From: Candidatus Odyssella thessalonicensis
GTDB taxonomy: Bacteria; Pseudomonadota; Alphaproteobacteria; Bin65
NCBI GenBank assembly: GCA_005240015.1
Contig: SBBV01000495.1
Coordinates: 1 to 7,615 of the forward strand
DNA length: 7,615 nucleotides
Direction of reading: 5' to 3'
Under the pieces are notes generated by a model. The model did not search any database and was not told where the DNA came from. It saw only the letters and a list, made by a program, of their open reading frames with translations. A program made the position numbers and the translations under genes. Numbering within the stretch: position 1 is the first letter of the stretch; every line of letters begins with the position of its first letter. This document shows positions 1 to 6,480 of this stretch, piece by piece.

Positions 1-383
1 GAGATGATGACGATCACCTGGGCGAGCGGCGGCTCGTCGGTGATCGAGATGTCGATGCGCGCCGTCATACCAGGGGGCACCATCTCGGCCAAGCGTCTTG
101 CGGCCCCGCCGGTCAGCTCCATGGTGGGGCGCCCACTCGGCAGATTCACCACGCCCAGGTCGCGGTGGAACACGCCGCGGCGGAAGCCGGTGCCGAGCGC
201 CTTGGCGCAGGCCTCCTTGGCGGCGAAGCGCTTGGCGTAGCTGGCGGCGCGGCCGTAGCGCGTCTCGCTGCGCCGCCGCTCGGTCTCGGTGAAGCAGCGC
301 TCGATGAACTTGTCGCCCCAGCGCCCCAAGGTCTTCTCGATGCGCCGGATGTCGACGATGTCGGAGCCCACGCCGAGGATCAT
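1..383 (-). CDS. acpS: Holo-[acyl-carrier-protein] synthase, 3' end cut by window
   Basis: AcpS transfers 4'-phosphopantetheine from CoA to the serine of apo-ACP, activating it for fatty acid synthesis in the cytoplasm. The visible 127 residues start [16 protein letters not shown], matching the family's N-terminal GxDxxxxxR block with the metal-binding Asp at residue 8. The signature [14 protein letters not shown] lies at residues 53-66, with the second metal ligand Glu57. A C-terminal SITDE segment sits near residues 113-117. AcpS is usually about 125-140 residues, so only a few C-terminal residues and the stop are missing at the left edge. The ATG at 383 fits the family N-terminus exactly; no strong Shine-Dalgarno is seen upstream, and a GTG at 390 is out of frame. 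It is the last visible gene of the minus-strand run, 173 nt after pdxJ, and that gap holds a long inverted repeat. Identity is very secure from motifs and context. Confidence 0.95.
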   Translation of the reverse strand, partial: MILGVGSDIVDIRRIEKTLGRWGDKFIERCFTETERRRSETRYGRAASYAKRFAAKEACAKALGTGFRRGVFHRDLGVVNLPSGRPTMELTGGAARRLAEMVPPGMTARIDISITDEPPLAQVIVII

Positions 384-412
384 GGCGCACGCCGGGGCAG
401 TGAAGACCCACC

Positions 413-530
413 CAACATTGTCGTCCCCGCGAAAGCGGGGACCCATACGGCGCTTCCGCCGCACGGCCCTCCGCGGCGCACGTGCGTCAGCGGAGACATG
501 GGTCCCCGCTTGCGCGGGGACGACATGTTG
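413..530. repeat. REP-like inverted-repeat doublet, copy 1
   Basis: Two arms, 413-446 and 498-530, are reverse complements with one mismatch and one 1-nt gap, separated by 51 nt. Each arm contains its own short hairpin: in the left arm a 7-bp stem (424-430 with 435-441) closes a GAAA loop; in the right arm 503-509 pairs with 514-520 around TTGC. The same architecture recurs at 3640-3743. Arms of the type GTCCCCGCgaaaGCGGGGAC resemble the dispersed REP-type palindromes common in alphaproteobacterial intergenic regions (from memory, not searched). It lies between pdxJ and acpS, so a transcript across the gap could fold into either two small hairpins or one long stem. No REP-associated transposase is in the window. 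Confidence 0.85.
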
Positions 531-556
531 AGAGTAGCACTCAAATCACCCATCGT

Positions 557-1330
557 TCATGCGCTCTTGGCTCCGCCCGCTTCGGCACGCGCCTTGTCCA
601 TCAGCGCGCGCATGCGCTTGATGGCGCTGTCGAGGCCGCTGAAGATCGCCTCGCCGACGAGGAAATGGCCGATGTTGAGCTCGACCACGGTCGGGATGGC
701 CGCGACCGGCCCCACCGTGTCGAACGAAAGCCCGTGGCCGGCGTGACATTCGAGGCCGAGCGTCTCGGCGACGGCGGCGGCCTCGCGGAGGCGCGCCAGC
801 TCGCGCTCGACCTCGGGGCCGCTGGGCGCGAGATTGTAGGCCTCGCAATAGGTGCCGGTGTGGAGCTCGACCACCGGTGCGCCCAGGGCCTTCGCCGCCT
901 CGAGCGCCGCGCGGTCCGGCTCGATGAACAGCGAGACGCGGATGCCGGCATCGTTCAGCGCGCGCACATAGTAGGAAAGGTTGTTGTGGCCGCGCACAAC
1001 GTCGAGCCCGCCCTCGGTCGTGCGCTCCTCGCGCTTCTCGGGCACGAGGCAGGCCGCATGCGGCTTGTGGCGCAGCGCGATCTCGAGCATCTCCCGGGTC
1101 GCCGCCATCTCGAGGTTGAGCGGGAGGTCGATCTCATCCATGAGGCGGTCGATGTCACCGTCAGTGATGTGGCGGCGATCCTCGCGGAGATGCGCGGTGA
1201 TGCCGTCGGCGCCGGCATGGGCAGCCGCGGCCGCCGCCTTGACCGGATCGGGATGCCGCCCGCCGCGCGCGTTGCGGATGGTGGCGACGTGGTCGATGTT
1301 GACGCCGAGGCGGAGTTTCTTGGCCTTCAT
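557..1330 (-). CDS. pdxJ: Pyridoxine 5'-phosphate synthase
   Basis: PdxJ condenses 1-deoxyxylulose 5-phosphate with 3-amino-2-oxopropyl phosphate to make pyridoxine 5'-phosphate, the last ring-closing step of the DXP-dependent vitamin B6 pathway. The 257-residue product is close to the usual length (about 240-260) and reads as a complete TIM barrel. Recognisable blocks are GVNIDHVATIRNARG (9-23), GITAHLREDRRHI (43-55, catalytic His47), LNLEMA (71-76, catalytic Glu74), LVPEKR (95-100), TTEGGLDV (104-111), AGHGL (197-201, catalytic His199) and ELNIGH (217-222). The start ATG at 1330 is supported by an AAGGTG ribosome-binding site at 1335-1340 and by the family N-terminus. It lies downstream of rsh (144-nt gap holding a repeat) and upstream of acpS, the standard alphaproteobacterial order. 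Nothing in the protein looks damaged. Confidence 0.97.
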   Translation of the reverse strand: MKAKKLRLGVNIDHVATIRNARGGRHPDPVKAAAAAAHAGADGITAHLREDRRHITDGDIDRLMDEIDLPLNLEMAATREMLEIALRHKPHAACLVPEKREERTTEGGLDVVRGHNNLSYYVRALNDAGIRVSLFIEPDRAALEAAKALGAPVVELHTGTYCEAYNLAPSGPEVERELARLREAAAVAETLGLECHAGHGLSFDTVGPVAAIPTVVELNIGHFLVGEAIFSGLDSAIKRMRALMDKARAEAGGAKSA

Positions 1331-1348
1331 CGAGCACCTTGCGAACTT

Positions 1349-1448
1349 GTCGAGAGATCCTTCACTTCGCCCGCCAAGAGGCGGGCTTCGTTCAGGATGA
1401 CGGGCAAATCTACCGCGTCATGCTGAGCGAAGCGACGCATCTCTCGAC
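1349..1448. repeat. Second-family inverted-repeat doublet with a hairpin insertion
   Basis: The arms 1349-1402 and 1416-1448 are reverse complements once 21 extra nt in the left arm are removed; the remaining 33 positions match at 28. The arms carry the ATCCTTC..TTCAGGATGACG type motif, unlike the other two repeats in this window. The extra 21 nt consist of a perfect hairpin (CCCGCC aaga GGCGGG, 1370-1385) and a second copy of CTTCG, so the hairpin is flanked by direct CTTCG copies at 1365-1369 and 1386-1390. The element fills most of the rsh-pdxJ gap and ends 19 nt upstream of the pdxJ start, just before its ribosome-binding site. Confidence 0.8.
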
Positions 1449-1474
1449 GGCGACGCACAAACGTCTCAACACAA

Positions 1475-3616
1475 TCAGCTGCGCGCCCGCTCGACCGCCG
1501 CCACCACCTTCTGCCCGCGCAGCGCGGCGATGATCGTCGTCAGGTGCCGCACGTCGCGCACGGCGATGTCGATCAGCATCTCGAAGAAGTCGGTGGTGCG
1601 GCTGGTGAAGCGGAGATTGTGGATGTTGCCTTCGTATTTGCCGATCAGCGTGGTGATGGCGCCCAGCGCGCCCGGCTCGTTCGACACCGTGACGTGGAGC
1701 CGGCCCACGCGCATCTGATCGTCGCCGGCCTCGGGCCAGGCGACGTCGATCCAGCGCTCGGGCATGTCGGCGAAGGCTTCGAGCGAGTCGCAGTCGATGG
1801 TGTGGATCGTGACGCCCTTGCCCGTCGTCACAATGCCGACGATGCGCTCGCCCGGCAGCGGATGGCAGCAGCCGGCGAAGTGCACGGCCATGCCCGGGAT
1901 CAGGCCCCTGAGCTGTATGGCGCCCTCGCGGCCCTCCTTCTTCGGCTTCTTCGGCTCTTCCTTCTTCTTCTTGGCGGGCGCCTGGATTACCTCGGCGCCC
2001 GGCAGGACCGCGCGCGCCACGTCGCCGACGCTGACATTGCCCTGCCCCACCGACGCGATGAGGTCGTCGAGGCTGGACTGGCCGAACTGGCGCAGCACCG
2101 GCTCGACCACCTTGGGCGTGTAGGTGCCGCCGCGCGCGGCGAAGGCCTTCTCGAGCATGGCCTGGCCGAGCTCGAGATACTCCTGGCGCTGGCGGAGGCG
2201 CACGAAGCGGCGGATGCGCGCCCGCGCCTTCCCGGTGACGACGAAGCGCTCCCATTCGGGCGACGGCGTCTGCGCCTTCGAGGTGACGATCTCGACCTGG
2301 TCGCCGTTCTTGAGCGGCGTCCGGAGCGGCACCATGCGCCCGTTGATCTTGGCGCCGACGCAGTGGTCGCCGATCTCCGAGTGCACGGCGTAGGCGAAAT
2401 CGACCGGCGTGGCGCCGCGCGGCATCTCGATGAGATCGCCGTGCGGCGTGAAGCAGAACACCTTGTCCTGGAACATCTCGAGCTTCGTGTGCTCGAGGAA
2501 TTCCTCGGCATCGGCGCCCTGCTCCAGGATGTCGAGCAGGCCGCGCAGCCAGCGATAGGCCTCGCTGTCGGCGGCGGCGACGTTCTGCTTGTATTGCCAG
2601 TGCGCGGCAAGGCCCACTTCGGCGAACTGGTGCATCTCCTCGGTGCGGATCTGCACCTCGATGCGATGGCCGCCGGGGCCGAACACGCCGGTGTGGAGCG
2701 AGCGGTAGCCGTTGGGCTTGGGCAGCGAGAGGTAGTCTTTGAAGCGGCCCGGCACGACCCGGTACTTGCTGTGGATGGCGCCGAGCGCGCGGTAGCAGTC
2801 GGGCAGCGTCTTCACCACGACGCGGAACGCCATGATGTCGGAGAGCTGCTCGAACTCCACCGCCTTCTGCTGCATCTTCTTCCAGATCGAGTAGGGCGTC
2901 TTCTGCCGCCCCGAGATCTTGGCCTCGGTGCCTTCGGATTTCATGAGCTCGGAGAGCGACGCGAGGATGCGCGGCACCACGTCGCCGCCGCGCTGCGCCA
3001 GGAACTCCAGGCGCTTCACGATCGATTCGCGCGCCTCGGGATTGAGCTCGGCGAAGGCGAGGTCCTGCAGCTCCTCCTGGAAGTCGCGCATGCCGATGCG
3101 CTCGGCGAGCGGCGCGTAGAGCTCGAGCGTCTCGCGCGCGATGCGCCGGCGCTTGTCCTCGTTGGGGATGTATTTGAGCGTGCGCATGTTGTGCAGGCGG
3201 TCGGCGAGCTTCACCAGGAGGACGCGCAGATCCGCCGACATCGCGAGCAGGAACTTGCGGAAATTCTCGGCCTGGCTCTCCTCCTTCGACTGCAGCTCGA
3301 TGCGCGAGAGCTTGGTGACGCCGTCGACGAGCTTCGCCACCTCGCCGCCGAAGCCCTTCTCGATCTCGTCGATCGTGGTGTGGGTGTCCTCGACCGTGTC
3401 GTGCAGCAGCGCGGTCACGATCGTGGCGGTGTCGAGCCGGTAGCGCGTGAGGATGCCCGCCACCTCGATCGGATGCGCAAAGTAGGGATCGCCGCTCGCG
3501 CGCTGCTGCGAGCCGTGGACTTTGACCGAATAGACGTAGGCGCGATTGATCAGGTCCTCGTCCGCATCCGGATCGTAGGCCTTGACCCGCTCCACCAGCT
3601 CATATTGGCGGAGCAT
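1475..3616 (-). CDS. rsh: Bifunctional (p)ppGpp synthetase/hydrolase (RSH)
   Basis: This enzyme makes (p)ppGpp from ATP and GDP/GTP and hydrolyses it, controlling the stringent response. The 713-residue protein has the full long-RSH order. The HD hydrolase domain (about 25-180) has His48, HDTVED at 72-77 and LADRLHN at 137-143. The synthetase domain (about 235-345) has RFKD at 291-294, the basic form typical of bifunctional enzymes rather than the acidic RelA form, then PNGYRSLH (301-308) and EVQIRT (320-325). A TGS domain covers about 384-445. After a lysine-rich linker (549-561) comes the zinc-finger/RIS region with GCCHPLPGER (582-591), and an ACT domain at about 637-710. All catalytic motifs of both activities are present, so both are probably active. 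ATG 3616 is chosen because the family N-terminus starts at MLRQYELVER and a GGGG stretch lies just upstream; the longer frame from 3682 would translate through a repeat. It follows rpoZ, the usual context. Confidence 0.96.
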   Translation of the reverse strand: MLRQYELVERVKAYDPDADEDLINRAYVYSVKVHGSQQRASGDPYFAHPIEVAGILTRYRLDTATIVTALLHDTVEDTHTTIDEIEKGFGGEVAKLVDGVTKLSRIELQSKEESQAENFRKFLLAMSADLRVLLVKLADRLHNMRTLKYIPNEDKRRRIARETLELYAPLAERIGMRDFQEELQDLAFAELNPEARESIVKRLEFLAQRGGDVVPRILASLSELMKSEGTEAKISGRQKTPYSIWKKMQQKAVEFEQLSDIMAFRVVVKTLPDCYRALGAIHSKYRVVPGRFKDYLSLPKPNGYRSLHTGVFGPGGHRIEVQIRTEEMHQFAEVGLAAHWQYKQNVAAADSEAYRWLRGLLDILEQGADAEEFLEHTKLEMFQDKVFCFTPHGDLIEMPRGATPVDFAYAVHSEIGDHCVGAKINGRMVPLRTPLKNGDQVEIVTSKAQTPSPEWERFVVTGKARARIRRFVRLRQRQEYLELGQAMLEKAFAARGGTYTPKVVEPVLRQFGQSSLDDLIASVGQGNVSVGDVARAVLPGAEVIQAPAKKKKEEPKKPKKEGREGAIQLRGLIPGMAVHFAGCCHPLPGERIVGIVTTGKGVTIHTIDCDSLEAFADMPERWIDVAWPEAGDDQMRVGRLHVTVSNEPGALGAITTLIGKYEGNIHNLRFTSRTTDFFEMLIDIAVRDVRHLTTIIAALRGQKVVAAVERARS

Positions 3617-3639
3617 GGAAAGCCCCAGCCAAAATATGG

Positions 3640-3743
3640 TGTCGTCCCCGCGAAAGCGGGGACCCACGGTGCCGCCGTGCATTGCCGCCGAGCGCGCACC
3701 GTGTGGACGCGCTGCTTGGGCCCCCGCTTTCGCGGGGGCGACA
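3640..3743. repeat. REP-like inverted-repeat doublet, copy 2
   Basis: Arms 3640-3666 and 3717-3743 are reverse complements with two mismatches in 27, separated by 50 nt. They share the arm sequence of copy 1 (413-530), and the spacers of the two copies have nearly equal length and weak similarity around a GCGCAC..GTG block. The two mismatches (3721 and 3738) are the outermost partners of the right arm's own stem, changed together from T-A to C-G, so the 7-bp stem (3721-3727 with 3732-3738, loop TTTC) is kept. The element sits between rpoZ and rsh, ending 24 nt before the rsh start codon. Its presence creates a spurious upstream extension of the rsh reading frame to 3682. Confidence 0.85.
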
Positions 3744-3835
3744 AATCAGCAGAACTCGATAATCGGCTAGACGTGCAGCGACGATCCGGCGGAGCGGGCG
3801 CCGGGCTATGCCAGCGCAGCCTCCGCCGCGGGCGA

Positions 3836-4249
3836 TCATTCCTCGCCCGTGTTCTCCGCCGTGCCCTGAGCGGCGGCGGCCGCAGCGTCTTCCGCGTCGG
3901 CCTCTTCGCGGCTCTCCTTGGTCTCGCGCGCCGCGGCCTGGAGCGATTCGACGGTGGCGAGGATCGCGGACTCTTCCTTGAGCGCATCGAGCGCCTCGGT
4001 GTCCTCCTCGAGATCGTCCTGCGGCTTCTCCTTCTGGAGGCCGAGGATCAGCTTCTCCTTGAGTTCGGGCAGCCTCAACGTGTCCTCGGCGATCTCGCGC
4101 AGCGCGATCACCGGGTTCTTGTCGTTGTCGCGGGCCACCGTCTCGGGGGCACCCGAGGCGATGTCGCGGGCCCGCTGCGAGGCCAGCATGACCAGATCGA
4201 ACCGGTTGGGGACTTTCAGAACACAATCTTCAACAGTGACGCGCGCCAT
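3836..4249 (-). CDS. rpoZ: DNA-directed RNA polymerase omega subunit
   Basis: Omega binds the beta' subunit and helps assemble and stabilise RNA polymerase. The 137-residue product begins [20 protein letters not shown] and continues with the helices SQRARDI (24-30) and [15 protein letters not shown] (41-55), the diagnostic core of the family. After about residue 70 it has an acidic, alanine-rich tail (about 75-137) of low complexity, common in alphaproteobacterial omegas and probably disordered. In E. coli the first residues (Ala2, Arg3, Val4) form part of ppGpp site 1 on RNA polymerase; these are identical here. The ATG at 4249 has GGAG about nine nt upstream. A good sigma70-type promoter lies about 45 nt upstream (4296-4324), so rpoZ probably starts its own transcription unit with rsh next, 219 nt downstream across a repeat. 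Confidence 0.96.
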   Translation of the reverse strand: MARVTVEDCVLKVPNRFDLVMLASQRARDIASGAPETVARDNDKNPVIALREIAEDTLRLPELKEKLILGLQKEKPQDDLEEDTEALDALKEESAILATVESLQAAARETKESREEADAEDAAAAAAQGTAENTGEE

Positions 4250-4276
4250 GAACGCTCGCTCCAGAGCTAGTTCGGA

Positions 4277-4294
4277 ACCGTTCTCGGAAACGGT
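4277..4294. promoter_or_regulatory. Dyad at the predicted rpoZ transcription start (possible operator)
   Basis: A perfect 6-bp inverted repeat, ACCGTT and AACGGT, is separated by 6 nt. It lies directly downstream of the predicted -10 box of the rpoZ promoter, so it overlaps the expected start point. The same stretch also reads as two imperfect 12-nt direct repeats (4271-4282 and 4283-4294, nine of twelve identical, sharing TCGGAA.CG). It could be a repressor site or a small 5' UTR hairpin. The dyad is seen directly; its function is inferred. Confidence 0.4.
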
Positions 4295-4295
4295 C

Positions 4296-4324
4296 TATAT
4301 ATGGGGCGCGCTGCGGAAAAGCAA
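4296..4324 (-). promoter_or_regulatory. Predicted sigma70-type promoter for rpoZ
   Basis: On the minus strand, TTGCTT (4319-4324) is followed by a 17-nt spacer and TATATA (4296-4301), close to the -35/-10 consensus with ideal spacing. The AT-rich -10 stands out in this GC-rich sequence. Expected transcription start is around 4288-4290, giving a 5' UTR of about 40 nt before the rpoZ ATG. It lies in the 122-nt gap between the TIR-DUF4189 remnant and rpoZ. No experimental support is available. Confidence 0.6.
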
Positions 4325-4371
4325 CACAAGCGGGGTGCGGCGAAGGGGGCCAGGTCAGCACGCCAGCGCAA

Positions 4372-4982
4372 TCATTTGCGCGACGTGCACCCCCAGACGC
4401 GCACGACACATCTCTCGGCACGCAGTCGGCATTGCTCGAGCGCAAGGGCTTGGGCGCGATCGCGGTCTCCGGCATTGCCCCAGCCGTGGCCGCCCGACCC
4501 GGACGCGTATGCGCCGCAGCTGTTGTGGAAGGTCAGGACGTTGCACCTGCCGCCGCATCGTGCCAAGGCGGCGGCGTGGGCGGCATCCCGCGTCGGGTGA
4601 TTGAGCGCATGGGCGCCGCCCGACCCGAACGCGACTGAGCCCCAGCAATCGCCGACGCGACAGTTCCCCACGTCTGGGCTGCCGCCGGAGCGCTCGATCG
4701 GCGCTGGAGCGGGTTTGATGTCGTCTTTGCGCACGACTGGGTCCGACCGTGTGAACCGGTGCCCAGGGGCATGCGACGAAAGCACGAGCACCAGCATGCG
4801 CGCGGCCTTGATCGCTTCCATGATCGATCGACCGTAGGCGCCGGCCTGGGTGTCGCGCGGCCCGATCCAGCACGAAATCCCGCCCTGCTCCAGCCCCGCG
4901 CACACGGCCTCCGCGGCATTTGTCCTCGCTGGCGTAGCGGATGAAACACGTCGCGGCCCTTGGGACCCGACGCTTCCGACAA
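4372..4982 (-). pseudogene. Frameshifted TIR-domain / DUF4189 gene remnant
   Basis: Three successive minus-strand frames together spell one protein. The likely start is TTG 4982 (LSEASGPKGRDVF). After a 1-nt shift in an A run at 4944-4946 it continues as FIRYASEDK, and after a second shift near 4915-4918 as AEAVCAGLEQGGISCWIGPRD and then SIMEAIKAARMLVLVLSSHA. This is the first half of a TIR_2-type domain (beta-strand FISYASED, the CWI.PRD loop, strand LVLVLSS). The domain stops abruptly near 4770, well short of full TIR length. From about 4644 to 4375 the frame encodes a DUF4189-like domain: WGSVAFG, two alanine-rich helices, and six cysteines in two similar halves ending WGCTSRK. No signal peptide or membrane segment is visible. 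The third frame alone could give a 177-residue product from GTG 4905. It interrupts the folK-rpoZ pair. TIR and DUF4189 calls are by pattern; sequencing error could mimic the shifts but not the TIR truncation. Confidence 0.7.
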
Positions 4983-5065
4983 GACGTGATCGGCAATTGT
5001 ATGGGACAAACTCGCCCCCGCCCCGGGAACTCGATCAAGGCTCGCAAGGCCCCGTGAGCGGCAAC

Positions 5066-5566
5066 CTAGCGCGAGGGCAGCGCTTCGGCGCCCGCACTCG
5101 GCGGCAGCGCGGCAACCAGCTCTGCAATCCTGCGCCGGCTCACCGGATGGCGCCATTCGGGCGCGATCTCCGCCAGCGGCAGCAGGACGAACGCGCGCTG
5201 ATGCAGGCGCGGATGGGGCAGAACCGGGCCCTCCGGCGGGGCTTCGACGGTGCCCTCGTAATCGAGGAGATCGAGGTCGATCGCGCGCGGCGCGTTGGGC
5301 GTCGTGCGGGCACGGCCGAGCTCGGCCTCGATCTTGTGCAGGAGGCGCATCAGCGCGCGCGGCTCGAGCCGCGTCTCGATCTCCACCACCGCGTTGGTGA
5401 ATTCGGGATCGCGGGGATCGGGCCAAGCCGGGGAACGGTAAAAGCGCGAGCGGCGCACGATCTTGATGCCTGCCGCCTCGAGCCGTGCCAGCGCCGCCTC
5501 GAGCGTTGCCTTGGGCGGGCCCGCCGGACCCGCGACATTTGCCCCCAACCCGATGAATATGCCCAT
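5066..5566 (-). CDS. folK: 2-amino-4-hydroxy-6-hydroxymethyldihydropteridine pyrophosphokinase
   Basis: HPPK transfers pyrophosphate from ATP to 6-hydroxymethyl-7,8-dihydropterin, the step before dihydropteroate synthase in folate biosynthesis. The 166-residue product has the usual length. Family motifs are GLGANV (6-11), FYRSPAWPD (42-50) followed by FTNAVVEIET (56-65), the ELGR segment (82-85), then APRAIDLDLL (92-101) with the Mg-binding Asp97 and Asp99, and LPHPRLHQRAFVLLPLAEI (116-134). The start is set at ATG 5566 because MGIFIGLGAN is the family N-terminus; the frame stays open to 5680 but that extension has no family character. AAAGGCGG lies about 8-15 nt upstream. The gene is divergent from the NYN gene across 140 nt; a TAATAT -10-like box occurs in that gap, but no convincing -35 is visible. 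In many Alphaproteobacteria folK directly precedes rpoZ; here a decayed gene separates them. Confidence 0.95.
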   Translation of the reverse strand: MGIFIGLGANVAGPAGPPKATLEAALARLEAAGIKIVRRSRFYRSPAWPDPRDPEFTNAVVEIETRLEPRALMRLLHKIEAELGRARTTPNAPRAIDLDLLDYEGTVEAPPEGPVLPHPRLHQRAFVLLPLAEIAPEWRHPVSRRRIAELVAALPPSAGAEALPSR

Positions 5567-5695
5567 CCCGCGACCGCCTTTGTTCTTTGCCGTGATGCCG
5601 ATATTATGGGCGGCGGCTAGAGGGGGCACGGCGTGGGCGAGGGGATTTCGGCCTGCGCGTACGCCGCGACGACCTTTCATGTTTGATCCGGTTTT

Positions 5696-5700
5696 GGAGG
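5696..5700 (+). promoter_or_regulatory. Ribosome-binding site deciding the NYN gene start
   Basis: A full GGAGG lies 6 nt before ATG 5707. It selects that codon over the in-frame TTG at 5683, which is upstream of the Shine-Dalgarno and would add eight residues without family character. Confidence 0.85.
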
Positions 5701-5706
5701 CTCACC

Positions 5707-6339
5707 ATGGCGAACGCGCATAAGCTCTACAAGGAAGAGAAACTCGCCATCTTCATCGACGGCGCCAATCTCTACAACGCGGCCAAGACGCTCGGCTTCG
5801 ACATCGACTACAGGAAGCTGCTCGAGTTCTTCGCCGATCGCGCGCGGCTGATCCGCGCGTTCTATTACACGGCGATCGTCGAGGACCAGGACTACTCGCC
5901 GTTGCGCCCGCTGGTCGATTGGCTCGACTACAACGGCTACACGCTGGTCACGAAGCCCACCAAGGAATTCACCGACGCCATGGGCCGGCGCAAGGTCAAG
6001 GGCAACATGGATGTCGAGCTCACCGTCGACGTGATGGAGATGGGCGAGCATGTCGACCACATCGTGCTGTTCTCGGGCGACGGCGATTTCCGCCGCCTGG
6101 TCGAGGCGGTGCAGAAGAAGGGCGTGCGCGTCACGGTCGTGAGCTCGATCAAGACCCAGCCGCCGATGGTCGCCGACGAGCTGCGCCGCCAGGCCGACAT
6201 CTTCGTCGATCTCGGCGATCTCGCCCCGCACATCGCCCGCGCCCACCAGCCGGGCCGTGCGCCGCGCGAGAACCAGCGCGAGGCGCCGCCGCGCGAGCCC
6301 GCGCCAGCGATGGCGCCGGGCGACGACGAGCGAGGGTGA
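5707..6339 (+). CDS. NYN (LabA/DUF88-like) PIN-fold nuclease-family protein
   Basis: The 210-residue product matches the NYN domain, a PIN-like fold that uses clustered acidic residues and a metal ion, usually linked to RNA processing. The first strand is AIFIDGANLYNAAK (14-27), with Asp18 and Asn21 as expected acidic/polar site residues. The middle has KGNMDVELTVD (98-108), with Asp102 and Asp108. The third block is VLFSGDGDFRRLV (120-132), with Asp125 and Asp127, followed by strand VRVTVVSS (140-147). The domain ends near residue 170; the last 30 residues are proline-, arginine- and glutamate-rich and probably disordered. No signal peptide or membrane helix, so it should be cytoplasmic. All acidic positions expected for activity seem present, but substrate and role are unknown. 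It is divergent from folK and 141 nt upstream of the glycosylase gene, with which it may share a transcript. Confidence 0.9.
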   Translation: MANAHKLYKEEKLAIFIDGANLYNAAKTLGFDIDYRKLLEFFADRARLIRAFYYTAIVEDQDYSPLRPLVDWLDYNGYTLVTKPTKEFTDAMGRRKVKGNMDVELTVDVMEMGEHVDHIVLFSGDGDFRRLVEAVQKKGVRVTVVSSIKTQPPMVADELRRQADIFVDLGDLAPHIARAHQPGRAPRENQREAPPREPAPAMAPGDDERG

Positions 6340-6391
6340 GCCGCCGCGCCTCGTGTAGCGGCGCGTTGTGCGCCCTGCCTCAACTCGAACA

Positions 6392-6409
6392 GTTCATGAG
6401 CAGATGAAC
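6392..6409. promoter_or_regulatory. Short perfect dyad between the NYN and glycosylase genes
   Basis: GTTCAT and ATGAAC form a perfect 6-bp inverted repeat with a 6-nt spacer, 71 nt upstream of the glycosylase start. It could be a protein-binding site, a weak hairpin, or chance. No T tract follows, so it is not an evident terminator. No convincing promoter boxes were seen in the rest of this 141-nt gap. Confidence 0.25.
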
Positions 6410-6480
6410 CGCGCCCCCAAAGCGCGAACGCTCCGCGTGCGGCGAGAGGACGCACCGGATCGGCGTGGGCCACGACCGGC

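Noticed and set aside
413..530. The inverted repeats considered as intrinsic terminators or a CRISPR array.
   Set aside because: No T tract follows the stems in either direction, and there are only paired inverted copies, not regularly spaced direct repeats with unique spacers.
482..1426. A 314-codon plus-strand frame over pdxJ.
   Set aside because: It is antisense to the clear pdxJ gene and its translation has no recognisable domain.
3617..3682. Upstream extension of rsh to a start at 3682.
   Set aside because: The extra 22 codons translate through the left arm of the repeat at 3640-3743 and do not match the RSH family N-terminus.
1544..4270. A 908-codon open frame on the plus strand.
   Set aside because: It is antisense to rsh and rpoZ, both certain genes. 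High GC suppresses stop codons in this opposing frame, and its translation is a Leu/Arg/Glu/Ala-rich string with no family character.
4533..5426. A long minus-strand frame overlapping folK and the TIR remnant.
   Set aside because: Most of it is an arginine/alanine-rich shadow of folK. Only the short piece around 4945-4982 belongs to a real (decayed) gene, the TIR N-terminus.
5567..5680. Upstream extension of folK to 5680.
   Set aside because: FolK proteins begin at the GxFIGLGAN strand; the extra 38 codons are basic and have no family match.
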